From Clostridia bacterium (GTDB taxonomy: Bacteria; Bacillota; Clostridia; Oscillospirales; Acutalibacteraceae), in contig CAAFXF010000143.1 of assembly GCA_900766895.1 (NCBI GenBank), positions 1-5,499 on the forward strand: a DNA stretch of 5,499 nucleotides, written 5' to 3'. Shown here one piece after another: positions 1-5,499 of this stretch; within the stretch, counting starts at the first letter, position 1, and every line of letters begins with the position of its first letter. The position numbers and the translations under genes were made by a program. The notes beneath the pieces were generated by a model. The model saw nothing but the letters and a program-made list of their open reading frames with translations, was not told the DNA's origin and made no database searches.

Positions 1-1
1 G

Positions 2-277
2 CTCGGCGCTGCTACCTGCCAAATCCTTGCGGATATTTTGCAAAGAGATGTTGAGGTTGTCGACTCACCGCAAAACATCGGAGCTGTCGGCGCGGCAGCC
101 TGCATCGCAGTGGGTACAGGTATGATTAGCTCAATGACAGAGGTCAAGAAGCTCATCCCTGCAAAGACTGTTTACCATCCAAACAAAGCAAACAAGGATG
201 TTTACGACAGAAACTTTAAGGTGTTCAAAAACCTTTACAAATCCAACAAGGAAAACTTCGCAATCCTGAACGGATAA
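2..277 (+). CDS. FGGY-family sugar kinase, xylulokinase-like (C-terminal fragment)
   Basis: The reading frame is open from base 2 and ends at TAA 275-277, giving 91 residues, so only the C-terminal end of the gene is here. FGGY kinases phosphorylate a sugar or polyol with ATP in the cytoplasm; the xylulokinase branch makes xylulose 5-phosphate for the pentose phosphate pathway. The fragment starts in the ATP-binding C-terminal domain with LGAATCQILADILQRDVEVV, then the PQNIGAVGAAACIAVGTG helix typical of the family, and ends with the Tyr/Asn/Lys-rich tail (VFKNLYKSNKENFAILNG) seen at the end of clostridial xylulokinase-like proteins. Family membership is secure. The substrate is inferred, because the substrate-binding N-terminal domain lies outside the window. 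The ATG at 38 is an internal Met, not the start. The next gene begins 4 bases after the stop. Confidence 0.85.
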   Translation, partial: LGAATCQILADILQRDVEVVDSPQNIGAVGAAACIAVGTGMISSMTEVKKLIPAKTVYHPNKANKDVYDRNFKVFKNLYKSNKENFAILNG

Positions 278-281
278 GCTT

Positions 282-815
282 ATGAAGAAGGCAACAGGCA
301 CTAAAACCATTAAAACAGAAAGATTGGTTTTGAAAAAAATTATGCCGTGGAGACTTGCGCAGGCACAATGGCTTACCCTTCCTCAAATGGCAGAATTTAA
401 TATGGCAAAAGCACCGTATACCAAAAAATTTACCCGTGACTTCATTTGCCGAAAGTTTGTTAAATACAGGAAAAAGGACTATTACTTTTGGGGTATAATG
501 CTGAAAAACAAAATGATAGGTTATGTTGAGCTTATGCCTCATTTAGAACGTCAATTCTTTTTGAATTATAAAATAAGCCCAAGCTATTGGAACAACGGAT
601 ACGGAACAGAGGCAATATCGGCAGTGCTGGATTACTGCAATACACAGCCTATAGATAAGGTTTACTCCAGATGCGACGAGGCTAACATAGGCTCAAAGCG
701 GGTGATGGAAAAAAGCGGTATGAAAGAAATCGGGAATATTGAAACAAATCCGATTTTGCAATACACCAATGGCGAAACAGCAAGGGCATATTACTACCTA
801 AAAAAATATGAATAA
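282..815 (+). CDS. GNAT-family N-acetyltransferase (RimJ/RimL-like)
   Basis: This 177-residue protein is the usual length for the RimJ/RimL (Acetyltransf_3) branch of GNAT enzymes, which move an acetyl group from acetyl-CoA to an amine on a protein N-terminus or small molecule. The start of the fold is visible at residues 11-18 (KTERLVLK). The acetyl-CoA pyrophosphate loop is at about 96-111 (ISPSYWNNGYGTEA, with NNGYGT in place of the more common RGxGxGT). The conserved B-motif helix is at 133-147 (EANIGSKRVMEKSGM). The substrate cannot be told from the sequence. The ATG at 282 follows the upstream kinase stop by 4 bases and has only a weak ribosome site (GGA at 272-274), so translation is probably coupled to the kinase gene. 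It converges with the ATP-grasp gene, whose stop codon lies 22 bases past this one. Confidence 0.85.
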   Translation: MKKATGTKTIKTERLVLKKIMPWRLAQAQWLTLPQMAEFNMAKAPYTKKFTRDFICRKFVKYRKKDYYFWGIMLKNKMIGYVELMPHLERQFFLNYKISPSYWNNGYGTEAISAVLDYCNTQPIDKVYSRCDEANIGSKRVMEKSGMKEIGNIETNPILQYTNGETARAYYYLKKYE

Positions 816-829
816 CTCTATAAAAAATA

Positions 830-855
830 AGACCTGCTCATTTTTGAGCAGGTCT
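830..855. terminator. Bidirectional intrinsic terminator between convergent genes
   Basis: There is a perfect 11-bp stem (830-840 with 845-855, AGACCTGCTCA and its complement) around a TTTT loop. Read on the - strand it is followed by TATTTTTTAT, a good U-tract. Read on the + strand it is followed by ATATTTTA, a weaker one. It should therefore end the ATP-grasp transcript well and the kinase/acetyltransferase transcript moderately. The right arm and loop are coding sequence of the - strand gene, and its TGA stop (838-840) lies in the left arm. Confidence 0.9.
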
Positions 856-1830
856 ATATTTTACCTTAATTGTTTTTTGAAGTTCTTTTCTAAACATACG
901 ATGTGTCTTTGATTTTTTTGGCAACACAAAATGCTTGCCCATTTCGAAATCAAATGCATCAGGGGTAAAGTAAAGGTCTAATCCGCCGGAATAAAAGGTC
1001 ATTTCACCAATCAATAATCTATCATCGGTATCATAAAAATCCACTCTTACAAACGGAATGCCCTTTGATAACTTGGCTGCAATTTCTTTCATTTCTTCAA
1101 AATGCTTTGGTTTTTCAACAGGAACACATTGTGAATTTTTGTAAATAACAGGAAGAACATTCCAATCCATATCATACATTGCTATTTTTGAGCTTTGGGC
1201 AACGCCGTTGTCAAAATGCTCAAATGCAGAATACGAATAAGTCGGGACACCGTCAAAGCAAAAAATTTTATAGTCAACAGGCTGTTCCTTGATTTCTCCA
1301 AGCAATTCCTCTGCAAAAATCTGCGGAGTAACATAATAATAGCCTCTGCTATAACCGTTTACAGCCTCTACCCTATAATCCAACCAACGAACCATTTTCT
1401 TTTTTAATTCTTCAAAATCGACTGTATCCTTGTCATCTATAAAAATAATATTTCTTCCAAAGGAACTGCAATTAGATTTTAGTACAAATGATTTTGGCAA
1501 TGAATCCCAATCTATATCATCAACATTTGTCCACGCGCCATACAATTTAGCAGTATATCCGTCACCGACAGTTTCTTTAACAAAATCCTTAAATTTTATT
1601 TTACATAAGTATTTTTCAAAATCCTTATTATCATAAAAAAGCTTATACCATGCAATTTTTTCAGAAAAACGTTGAGGATTTTTCAAATTTATTTTTTTAC
1701 CATCATGAGACCGACCGTAATGGTACTGCAATAGCTTTTCTCGGGTATAATTTGAAAGCACCATTTTGGGAATAGGACCGCTTGTTGTTGCATAATATAA
1801 CCAATAAATCAGCTTGTATTCCTCTTTCAT
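838..1830 (-). CDS. TupA-like ATP-grasp protein, probable polysaccharide biosynthesis
   Basis: This 330-residue protein matches the TupA-like ATP-grasp family, named after a Bacillus teichuronopeptide synthesis protein and often found among surface-polysaccharide genes. ATP-grasp enzymes use ATP to join a carboxylate to an amine or similar group. Visible family landmarks are NPQRFSEKIAWYKL (51-64), LPKSFVLKSN (111-120, with Lys118 as likely nucleotide-binding lysine), EELLGE then VDYKIFCFDGVP (174-196), and RVDFYDTDDRLLIGEMTFYSGG (262-283), where Asp264 and Glu276 are likely metal ligands. There is no signal peptide or membrane segment, so it should act in the cytoplasm. The start at 1828-1830 is fixed by AAGGAG at 1837-1842, six bases upstream. 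It has its own promoter (1872-1900) and seems to be a single-gene unit. Its last codons are built into the terminator hairpin. The family call is firm; the substrate is unknown. Confidence 0.83.
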   Translation of the reverse strand: MKEEYKLIYWLYYATTSGPIPKMVLSNYTREKLLQYHYGRSHDGKKINLKNPQRFSEKIAWYKLFYDNKDFEKYLCKIKFKDFVKETVGDGYTAKLYGAWTNVDDIDWDSLPKSFVLKSNCSSFGRNIIFIDDKDTVDFEELKKKMVRWLDYRVEAVNGYSRGYYYVTPQIFAEELLGEIKEQPVDYKIFCFDGVPTYSYSAFEHFDNGVAQSSKIAMYDMDWNVLPVIYKNSQCVPVEKPKHFEEMKEIAAKLSKGIPFVRVDFYDTDDRLLIGEMTFYSGGLDLYFTPDAFDFEMGKHFVLPKKSKTHRMFRKELQKTIKVKYRPAQK

Positions 1831-1871
1831 GACTATCTCCTTAAAAACGTTATAAGTAACAGTATAGTTAT

Positions 1872-1900
1872 ATTATAATATTTTTAGATACTTAATACAA
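1872..1900 (-). promoter_or_regulatory. Sigma-A-type promoter of the ATP-grasp gene
   Basis: On the - strand there is a -35 TTGTAT (1900-1895), a 17-base spacer and a perfect -10 TATAAT (1877-1872). Transcription would start near 1865, giving a leader of about 35 bases that carries the AAGGAG ribosome site. The -35 matches the consensus at only three of six bases, but the spacing and the -10 are ideal. A 12-base palindrome (1870-1881) covers the -10. The promoter starts 16 bases downstream of the upstream operon's terminator stem. Confidence 0.7.
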
Positions 1901-1915
1901 TAGAAAAATAAAAAA

Positions 1916-1947
1916 GGAAGCCGAGTTTCCTCGGCTTCCGTTTTTTT
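1916..1947 (-). terminator. Strong intrinsic terminator ending the secreted-protein operon
   Basis: A perfect 10-bp GC-rich stem (1916-1925 with 1930-1939, GGAAGCCGAG) closes a 4-base loop. On the - strand it is followed by TTTTTATTTTT, an excellent U-tract. On the + strand it is followed by GTTTTTTT, so it can work in both directions. It lies 2 bases after the stop codon of the 38-residue peptide, whose mRNA it should end, and just ahead of the ATP-grasp promoter. Confidence 0.93.
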
Positions 1948-1949
1948 CA

Positions 1950-2066
1950 TTACTCGAGACCTGGAGTCTCGATAGGACCTGTTGATCCGCCTCCGCCTGT
2001 TGATGTTGTAACTACGTCAACTGCTGTGAACTTCTCAAGCTCTGCTACTGGCTTTGTGTACTTCAT
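1950..2066 (-). CDS. Small 38-residue Gly/Thr-rich peptide, function unknown
   Basis: This short gene starts at ATG 2064-2066 and stops at TAA 1950-1952. The start is supported by an almost ideal ribosome site (GGGAGGTGA, 2075-2083). The peptide begins MKYTKPVAELEKF, continues with AVDVV and then has a tail rich in Thr, Ser and Gly (TTSTGGGG at 20-27), ending in PIETPGLE. It has no cysteine, no hydrophobic segment and no signal peptide; it has 3 lysines, 5 acidic residues and 7 threonines. From memory, short gut-Clostridia proteins with a K-Y-x-K-P start and a D-V-V/I-T-T-S stretch before a Gly-rich tail exist without assigned function; I cannot verify this here. It could be a modified-peptide precursor, a signal peptide pheromone or a small partner of the secreted proteins; none is shown. 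It is the last gene before the operon terminator and may have its own promoter at 2097-2125. Confidence 0.8.
   Translation of the reverse strand: MKYTKPVAELEKFTAVDVVTTSTGGGGSTGPIETPGLE
1954..1972 (-). other. Hairpin within the end of the small-peptide gene
   Basis: Inverted repeat TCGAGAC / GTCTCGA (1954-1960 with 1966-1972) with a 5-base centre, 7 bp perfect. It overlaps the codons for the last six or so residues of the 38-residue peptide and lies 14 bases from the terminator stem, so the mRNA end would carry two hairpins in a row. This may stabilise the message or be a by-product of the codons used. Confidence 0.45.
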
Positions 2067-2074
2067 TATGTATT

Positions 2075-2083
2075 TCACCTCCC
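2075..2083 (-). promoter_or_regulatory. Ribosome binding site that fixes the small-peptide start
   Basis: GGGAGGTGA on the - strand matches eight of nine bases of the ideal Shine-Dalgarno sequence AGGAGGTGA. The GGAGG core is 11 bases from ATG 2066. The site decides the start: the same frame runs upstream to 2264 but overlaps the 765-residue gene and has no such signal. An in-frame GTG lies within the site itself and is therefore not a credible start. Confidence 0.85.
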
Positions 2084-2096
2084 ATAATTTATATGT

Positions 2097-2125
2097 ATTA
2101 TAACCTGCAAAATGCAAGTTGTAAC
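2097..2125 (-). promoter_or_regulatory. Possible promoter for the small peptide, with a dyad in its spacer
   Basis: On the - strand GTTACA (2125-2120; four of six -35 consensus bases) is followed by 17 bases and then a perfect TATAAT (2102-2097). Transcription would start near 2090, giving a compact leader of about 24 bases with the ribosome site inside it. The spacer is filled by an 8-bp inverted repeat (2102-2109 with 2113-2120). As RNA on the - strand it pairs fully with one G-U; on the + strand that pair is a C-A mismatch. It could be an operator, or an RNA hairpin in the read-through message. No U-tract follows, so it is not a normal terminator. Confidence 0.4.
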
Positions 2126-2134
2126 TAATTTGAT

Positions 2135-4432
2135 TTACAGCAATCCATATGCCTTTGCAGAATTGCCATACTTCATAATATTCATAAGCATATTCTTGAA
2201 TTCCTGTGTAAATGATGCCAAAGGATAAGCCTGCTGAACATAAGACTCTACGCTGTAAGTACATACAGCACTGATTTGTGTACCATTCTTGTCATAAACA
2301 GCAAACTCGATTGTTTCGCTCATTTGGTTAGCAAATACACCAGGGAAGTAGAAGAAATATCTGTTTTCCTGACCAAGTGCACCGGATACATTAGTCTTAT
2401 ATACCGAGAATTGTTCTGCATCATCAACCGGATTATAGCTGTATGTTGTTCCGGCAACTGTTGCCTTAACAACAATATCTTCAAGAGCAACGTCTGTTCT
2501 TAATGCGATTGTCATCTTAGGAATAACAGCATCCTCAAGTGAGAGAGCTGCACCGGCAAAACGTGCTGATGGATTATCAATCGGAACTGCAGCATAATCC
2601 TTTACAGTGTTAAATGATGCTATATCAGGTGTAGCAAATGCCTTCTGTGCATCTGTAAGATGTGCATTTGCAAGCTCATTTACATTTGTATTTGAGTAAA
2701 TCTGAGCAGATGAAGCATAGTTCAGGATATTTACACAGATTGTAGCCAACGCCTTATTCTTTGCAGATGCAGATGGTCCTACATAAGCTTGGCTTCCTAA
2801 TACTTGATCAGTATAAGTCATTACTGATCTTGTGTATGTTGGACCCCAAACCTGAACAGTCTGACCGTCCTTTTGGATTGTGCTGTAAGCAACAACATCA
2901 ATGTCGTCCTTTACATACTGTGGCCATACACCTACGAGATACTGATAATATGTTGCGTCTTCCTTATCCGGCACTGTATACTCTATTTCACCCTTGAAGG
3001 CTGTGTTAGCCTTAACAACAATATTACTAAATGATGAAACATTTGTCTTTGTCATCTTAAATGTTACAGTAAGTGAGCTATCAAGTACCAATGCATATGT
3101 GTTACATCTCAAGAATGCTGTACCCTTAACTGTTTCTGTTTCAGTTGCACTATCAGGACAATTTGGATCTGTACAATGTCTTGTGATTGTACCATCAGTG
3201 TAGTTGGTCTTTGATACATAAACAGCGTCGCCGTTGTATGTCCAAGCGCCCCAAGTATGAGTATGAGTCTCGCCTGTTGCAGGGATTGCTTCTGTCTTTG
3301 TAGCGCCACAGCCGTCGAATGTACATGTGTAAGTCTTTACACCGTCTTCGGTAGCTGTTGGTTCCTTAGTTATAACACCTGCATCCCATGTATGAGCAGC
3401 ACCTGTCTTAACGATTGTGTATGTAGCGCTCTTTGTAGCTGTTGCTTCAGGCTGTACATCCCAAGCGTATGTATAGTGGTTTGTATCATCATGAGTTACT
3501 GCAGGAAGCTGAGGAGCGATTACAGCAGCGCCTTCTTCATATTCGCTTGAAGAAAGCTGATTACCGTCAGCGTCTACAAATGTGATTGTGTAAGTAGTTG
3601 TTGAAGAGCCAACATACTCGTTCTTGCCCATGAAGTCGAGCTCGGCAGTTGAAGCGTCATCAGCTACCTTTGGAGCATATGTCTTGTACTCATCAACTGA
3701 ACCGCCGTTAGCGATAGTGTCAAGATAGTATGTGTCAGATGCAGTGTCAATTGAGAAAGTGATTGCATTTGAGTTTACAATCTTGAACATAAATGTTGCA
3801 ATGATTGCACTGTTAGTAAGAGAATACTTACCAACGGTTGTTACACCTGTCAAATCGATTGCATCTGCGCCTGTCTGAACGGCGAAATTTGCGTGCATAA
3901 CACGATTCTCTGCATCAATATATGATGTTTCGCCGACAGTAGAAGTTGTATTGTAAATTGCGTTACCGCTTTGTGCAGTAATTGCTTCAAGCTTTTCAAA
4001 ACCTGCGTATGAATTCTTACTATTATCAGTATAGACAGCAGGAGCCGTTCCACTTGAAGTATTCTGAATGTATGCAGGTTCAATGGCGTCTGAATACTTT
4101 ACAGCAATTTCTGTTGCTGAAATCTGTGAGATGTTTTCAACAAGTACAGATACTGTAAAGAAATCATTGGTTTCATAGCCACTGATAGCACCGTTTGAAT
4201 ATGTAAGTGCATCTGAGTTCATACCTGAATAGAGTGGAAAGTTTATCAATTTGTTAGTAGATCTGTCAACAGTGTAGTTTTTGATATTAGTTGCACTGTT
4301 TGTTACAGAACCAAACTGAAGCTTGATGTTAGCTCTGGTACCGTCTGCAGCCAAAGCTGTAAGAGGGAATGAGCATACCATCATCATTACTGCCAAGAGG
4401 ATTGCAACTACTTTTTTGAATGATTTTTTCAT
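2135..4432 (-). CDS. Secreted multidomain surface protein, cohesin-like N-terminal region, no anchor
   Basis: This 765-residue protein has a clear Sec signal peptide: KK at the start, hydrophobic core about 9-24, and a cleavage site after A-L-A (28). Residues about 88-230 (FFTVSVLVENISQISATEI... IIATFMFKIVNS) resemble a cohesin-like beta-sandwich. Residues 280-343 look like an InlB B-repeat-type strand segment (TYTITFVDADGNQ). Residues 346-432 hold two His/Trp/Cys segments with Cys pairs 370/375 and 420/425. Residues 438-592 and 623-765 are two related domains that each end in an N-Y-A-S-S-A-Q-type helix. There is no dockerin, LPXTG motif or C-terminal membrane segment, so how it stays at the cell, if it does, is unknown. 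GGAGG at 4445-4449 lies 12 bases before ATG 4432. The gene follows the dockerin gene by 21 bases, which indicates one operon. I do not recognise an enzymatic domain; a structural, adhesion or substrate-binding role is inferred. Confidence 0.85.
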   Translation of the reverse strand: MKKSFKKVVAILLAVMMMVCSFPLTALAADGTRANIKLQFGSVTNSATNIKNYTVDRSTNKLINFPLYSGMNSDALTYSNGAISGYETNDFFTVSVLVENISQISATEIAVKYSDAIEPAYIQNTSSGTAPAVYTDNSKNSYAGFEKLEAITAQSGNAIYNTTSTVGETSYIDAENRVMHANFAVQTGADAIDLTGVTTVGKYSLTNSAIIATFMFKIVNSNAITFSIDTASDTYYLDTIANGGSVDEYKTYAPKVADDASTAELDFMGKNEYVGSSTTTYTITFVDADGNQLSSSEYEEGAAVIAPQLPAVTHDDTNHYTYAWDVQPEATATKSATYTIVKTGAAHTWDAGVITKEPTATEDGVKTYTCTFDGCGATKTEAIPATGETHTHTWGAWTYNGDAVYVSKTNYTDGTITRHCTDPNCPDSATETETVKGTAFLRCNTYALVLDSSLTVTFKMTKTNVSSFSNIVVKANTAFKGEIEYTVPDKEDATYYQYLVGVWPQYVKDDIDVVAYSTIQKDGQTVQVWGPTYTRSVMTYTDQVLGSQAYVGPSASAKNKALATICVNILNYASSAQIYSNTNVNELANAHLTDAQKAFATPDIASFNTVKDYAAVPIDNPSARFAGAALSLEDAVIPKMTIALRTDVALEDIVVKATVAGTTYSYNPVDDAEQFSVYKTNVSGALGQENRYFFYFPGVFANQMSETIEFAVYDKNGTQISAVCTYSVESYVQQAYPLASFTQEFKNMLMNIMKYGNSAKAYGLL
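2138..3121 (-). repeat. Two diverged copies of a C-terminal surface domain
   Basis: Copy 1 (3121-2657, residues 438-592) and copy 2 (2566-2138, residues 623-765) share an order of landmarks: a short strand (TYALVLDSSL / AGAALSLEDA), I-V-V-K-A, an aromatic strand with G-V (YYQYLVGVWPQYVKDDID / RYFFYFPGVFANQMSETIE), a Y-T-R-S / Y-S-V-E strand, and a closing helix (ILNYASSAQIYS / IMKYGNSAKAYG). Identity is low, so this is an old duplication visible only in protein. I recall the same closing-helix motif in many Clostridial surface proteins, without a known function. Confidence 0.55.
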
Positions 4433-4453
4433 TTTATATAGTTTCCTCCGAAA

Positions 4454-5499
4454 TTAATTTAATGTCAGTTGAGAATAAACAACGGTTTTTCTCAAGAAGG
4501 ATTTGAAGATTGCATGATCGTTCTCGTCGAACAGACCGTCACCGTTCAAATCTGTTTTGAATTTTGAATACAACGCAGCATCGGTTGAATCAAATTTGCC
4601 ATCCTTGTTATAGTCTACAACGCAAAGACCGATATTGTCAACAGTAATTTGGTCGTAGTCGGCATTTTCTCTTGCAACGATGAGCGTAGCCTCTCTGTCA
4701 ATTGTGTGTGCCGAGCTGAACACAAGTGTATATTCACCAATACCAAGACCGGTAAGAGTAAACGAACCGTCGGCATTTGTTACTGTGCTGATGTCAGTAT
4801 CCTTAATTGATACCGTAATGTCGCTTGCAGGAGCAGTTGTTGCAATACCTGTAAGCTCATGAGCAATAGTAACCTCACCTGTGACATCAAACTCTGTTAC
4901 CAAAAAGTACGGAGATTCGTCAGCTGTCATTGGGTAAGTTTTGAATGTGGTTTCTACGCTTGTATCAAGAACGTAACAATCGTTAACGCCATCAAGGTAC
5001 GATGCCTCGATAAAGCACACATTTGGATTTGTGGAAAATGCAAATACATCTGCGAAATCGCAAGAGGATGCGACTGTAACAGAAAGTGAGACCATTACAG
5101 TCCCGTTTGTATCGATTGTAGATGCATCATCACTTTCAGCAACTTGGAAAACAGAAAGAGTATTATTTTCAATTTTTTGACCGCCCAAACGCATATCCTC
5201 GTGTTCATCGGCATATGTGCTCAAAACGGAGATATTGGTAATAACGTTCGGGTCGTAGGTTGCCGTTAACTCAACTATAGAAACTGCCTTCATTCCGGAA
5301 AGAACAAGGTCAACGTAATAGGTACCGCTTTGGAGCCTGTTGCCGTCTGCCTTCTTTCCGTTTGTGCCGGTAAATGCACAGGTAATTTCAGGCGTTTCTG
5401 TGCCGAGGGTTCCTGCCTCGGCATTTGCACTAAACGGTAGTGCAAACATAGAAATTATTAAAACTAAACAAACGAATGGGGTAGTTAAGAAGCTTTTTA
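4454..5499 (-). CDS. Secreted dockerin protein (partial, start beyond right edge)
   Basis: The frame is open to the window edge. Upstream of the internal Met at 5447-5449 it reads KSFLTTPFVCLVLIIS, so the true start lies just beyond base 5499 and the signal peptide is cleaved after S-A-N-A. Numbering from that Met, residues about 42-165 form a cohesin-like beta-sandwich (GTYYVDLVLSG, ELTATYDPNVI, VSLSVTVASS). Residues about 190-260 match the carboxypeptidase-regulatory-like fold (ITVSI, TNADGSFTLTGLGIGEYTLVF). Residues 279-320 are a dockerin with two calcium loops, DYNKDGKFDSTD (279-290) and DLNGDGLFDEND (300-311), 21 residues apart, each followed by a helix. Dockerins bind cohesins on scaffold proteins in cellulosome-like or amylosome-like assemblies. 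No catalytic domain is seen, so this is probably a structural or adaptor component. It is followed after 21 bases by the 765-residue secreted protein. Confidence 0.9.
   Translation of the reverse strand, partial: KSFLTTPFVCLVLIISMFALPFSANAEAGTLGTETPEITCAFTGTNGKKADGNRLQSGTYYVDLVLSGMKAVSIVELTATYDPNVITNISVLSTYADEHEDMRLGGQKIENNTLSVFQVAESDDASTIDTNGTVMVSLSVTVASSCDFADVFAFSTNPNVCFIEASYLDGVNDCYVLDTSVETTFKTYPMTADESPYFLVTEFDVTGEVTIAHELTGIATTAPASDITVSIKDTDISTVTNADGSFTLTGLGIGEYTLVFSSAHTIDREATLIVARENADYDQITVDNIGLCVVDYNKDGKFDSTDAALYSKFKTDLNGDGLFDENDHAIFKSFLRKTVVYSQLTLN

Noticed and set aside
225..542. A 105-residue frame on the - strand across the kinase end and acetyltransferase
   Set aside because: It is antisense to two well-supported family members, with no ribosome site and no recognisable motif.
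2020..2066. Double-glycine export leader in the small peptide (cut within G24-G27)
   Set aside because: The Gly run is four long and lacks the usual hydrophobic spacing before a GG cut, and no peptidase-transporter gene is in the window.
2102..2120. Intrinsic terminator between the 765-residue gene and the small peptide
   Set aside because: The stem is AT-rich with only 8 pairs and no U-tract follows, so read-through into the peptide gene is expected.
1950..2264. A 104-residue frame extending the small peptide upstream on the - strand
   Set aside because: Its first half overlaps the end of the 765-residue gene in another frame and looks like out-of-frame sequence. The near-perfect ribosome site at 2075-2083 points to ATG 2066.
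3257..3550. A 97-residue Cys-rich frame on the + strand that might be a small disulfide-rich peptide
   Set aside because: It is antisense to the Ala/Thr/Cys-rich part of the secreted protein, whose codons read backwards give Cys and Ser. It has no ribosome site.
4680..5089. Two + strand frames (60 and 76 residues) inside the dockerin gene
   Set aside because: Both are shadows of the dockerin gene, which has clear domain matches along its full length.

Overview
The window looks like chromosomal DNA from a low-to-mid GC gut Clostridium-class Firmicute, most like Ruminococcaceae. The basis is strong GGAGG-type Shine-Dalgarno sites, AT-rich sigma-A-type promoters, a secreted dockerin protein, and the His/Trp/Cys-rich surface repeats that I associate from memory with ruminococcal cell-surface proteins. 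No species can be named from the sequence alone. There are six genes, two on + and four on -. No non-coding stretch exceeds about 120 bases, and I see no tRNA, rRNA, CRISPR array or insertion sequence.

Left part, + strand (1-815). The C-terminal 91 residues of an FGGY-family sugar kinase (xylulokinase-like) are followed after 4 bases by a GNAT acetyltransferase of the RimJ/RimL type. The two are probably co-transcribed. They converge on a TupA-like ATP-grasp gene on the - strand (838-1830), and both transcription units share one hairpin terminator at 830-855. That hairpin also contains the last codons and the stop codon of the ATP-grasp gene. The ATP-grasp gene has its own promoter (TTGTAT, 17 bases, TATAAT) and a strong ribosome binding site.

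Right part, - strand (5499 down to 1916). This looks like an operon for secreted proteins. First comes a dockerin protein cut by the right window edge (signal peptide, cohesin-like domain, carboxypeptidase-regulatory-like fold, dockerin). After 21 bases comes a 765-residue secreted multidomain protein (signal peptide, cohesin-like N-terminal region, B-repeat-like strand region, Cys-paired segment, two related C-terminal domains). After a further 68 bases comes a 38-residue peptide with a strong ribosome binding site and possibly its own promoter. A strong terminator closes the unit.

The dockerin suggests that the first product docks onto a cellulosome-like or amylosome-like scaffold. The 765-residue protein carries a signal peptide but no dockerin, sorting motif or transmembrane anchor. 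The small peptide is the item most worth following up: a Thr/Ser/Gly-rich tail behind a lysine/glutamate-rich start, no cysteine and no signal peptide, and easily hidden inside a longer false reading frame.
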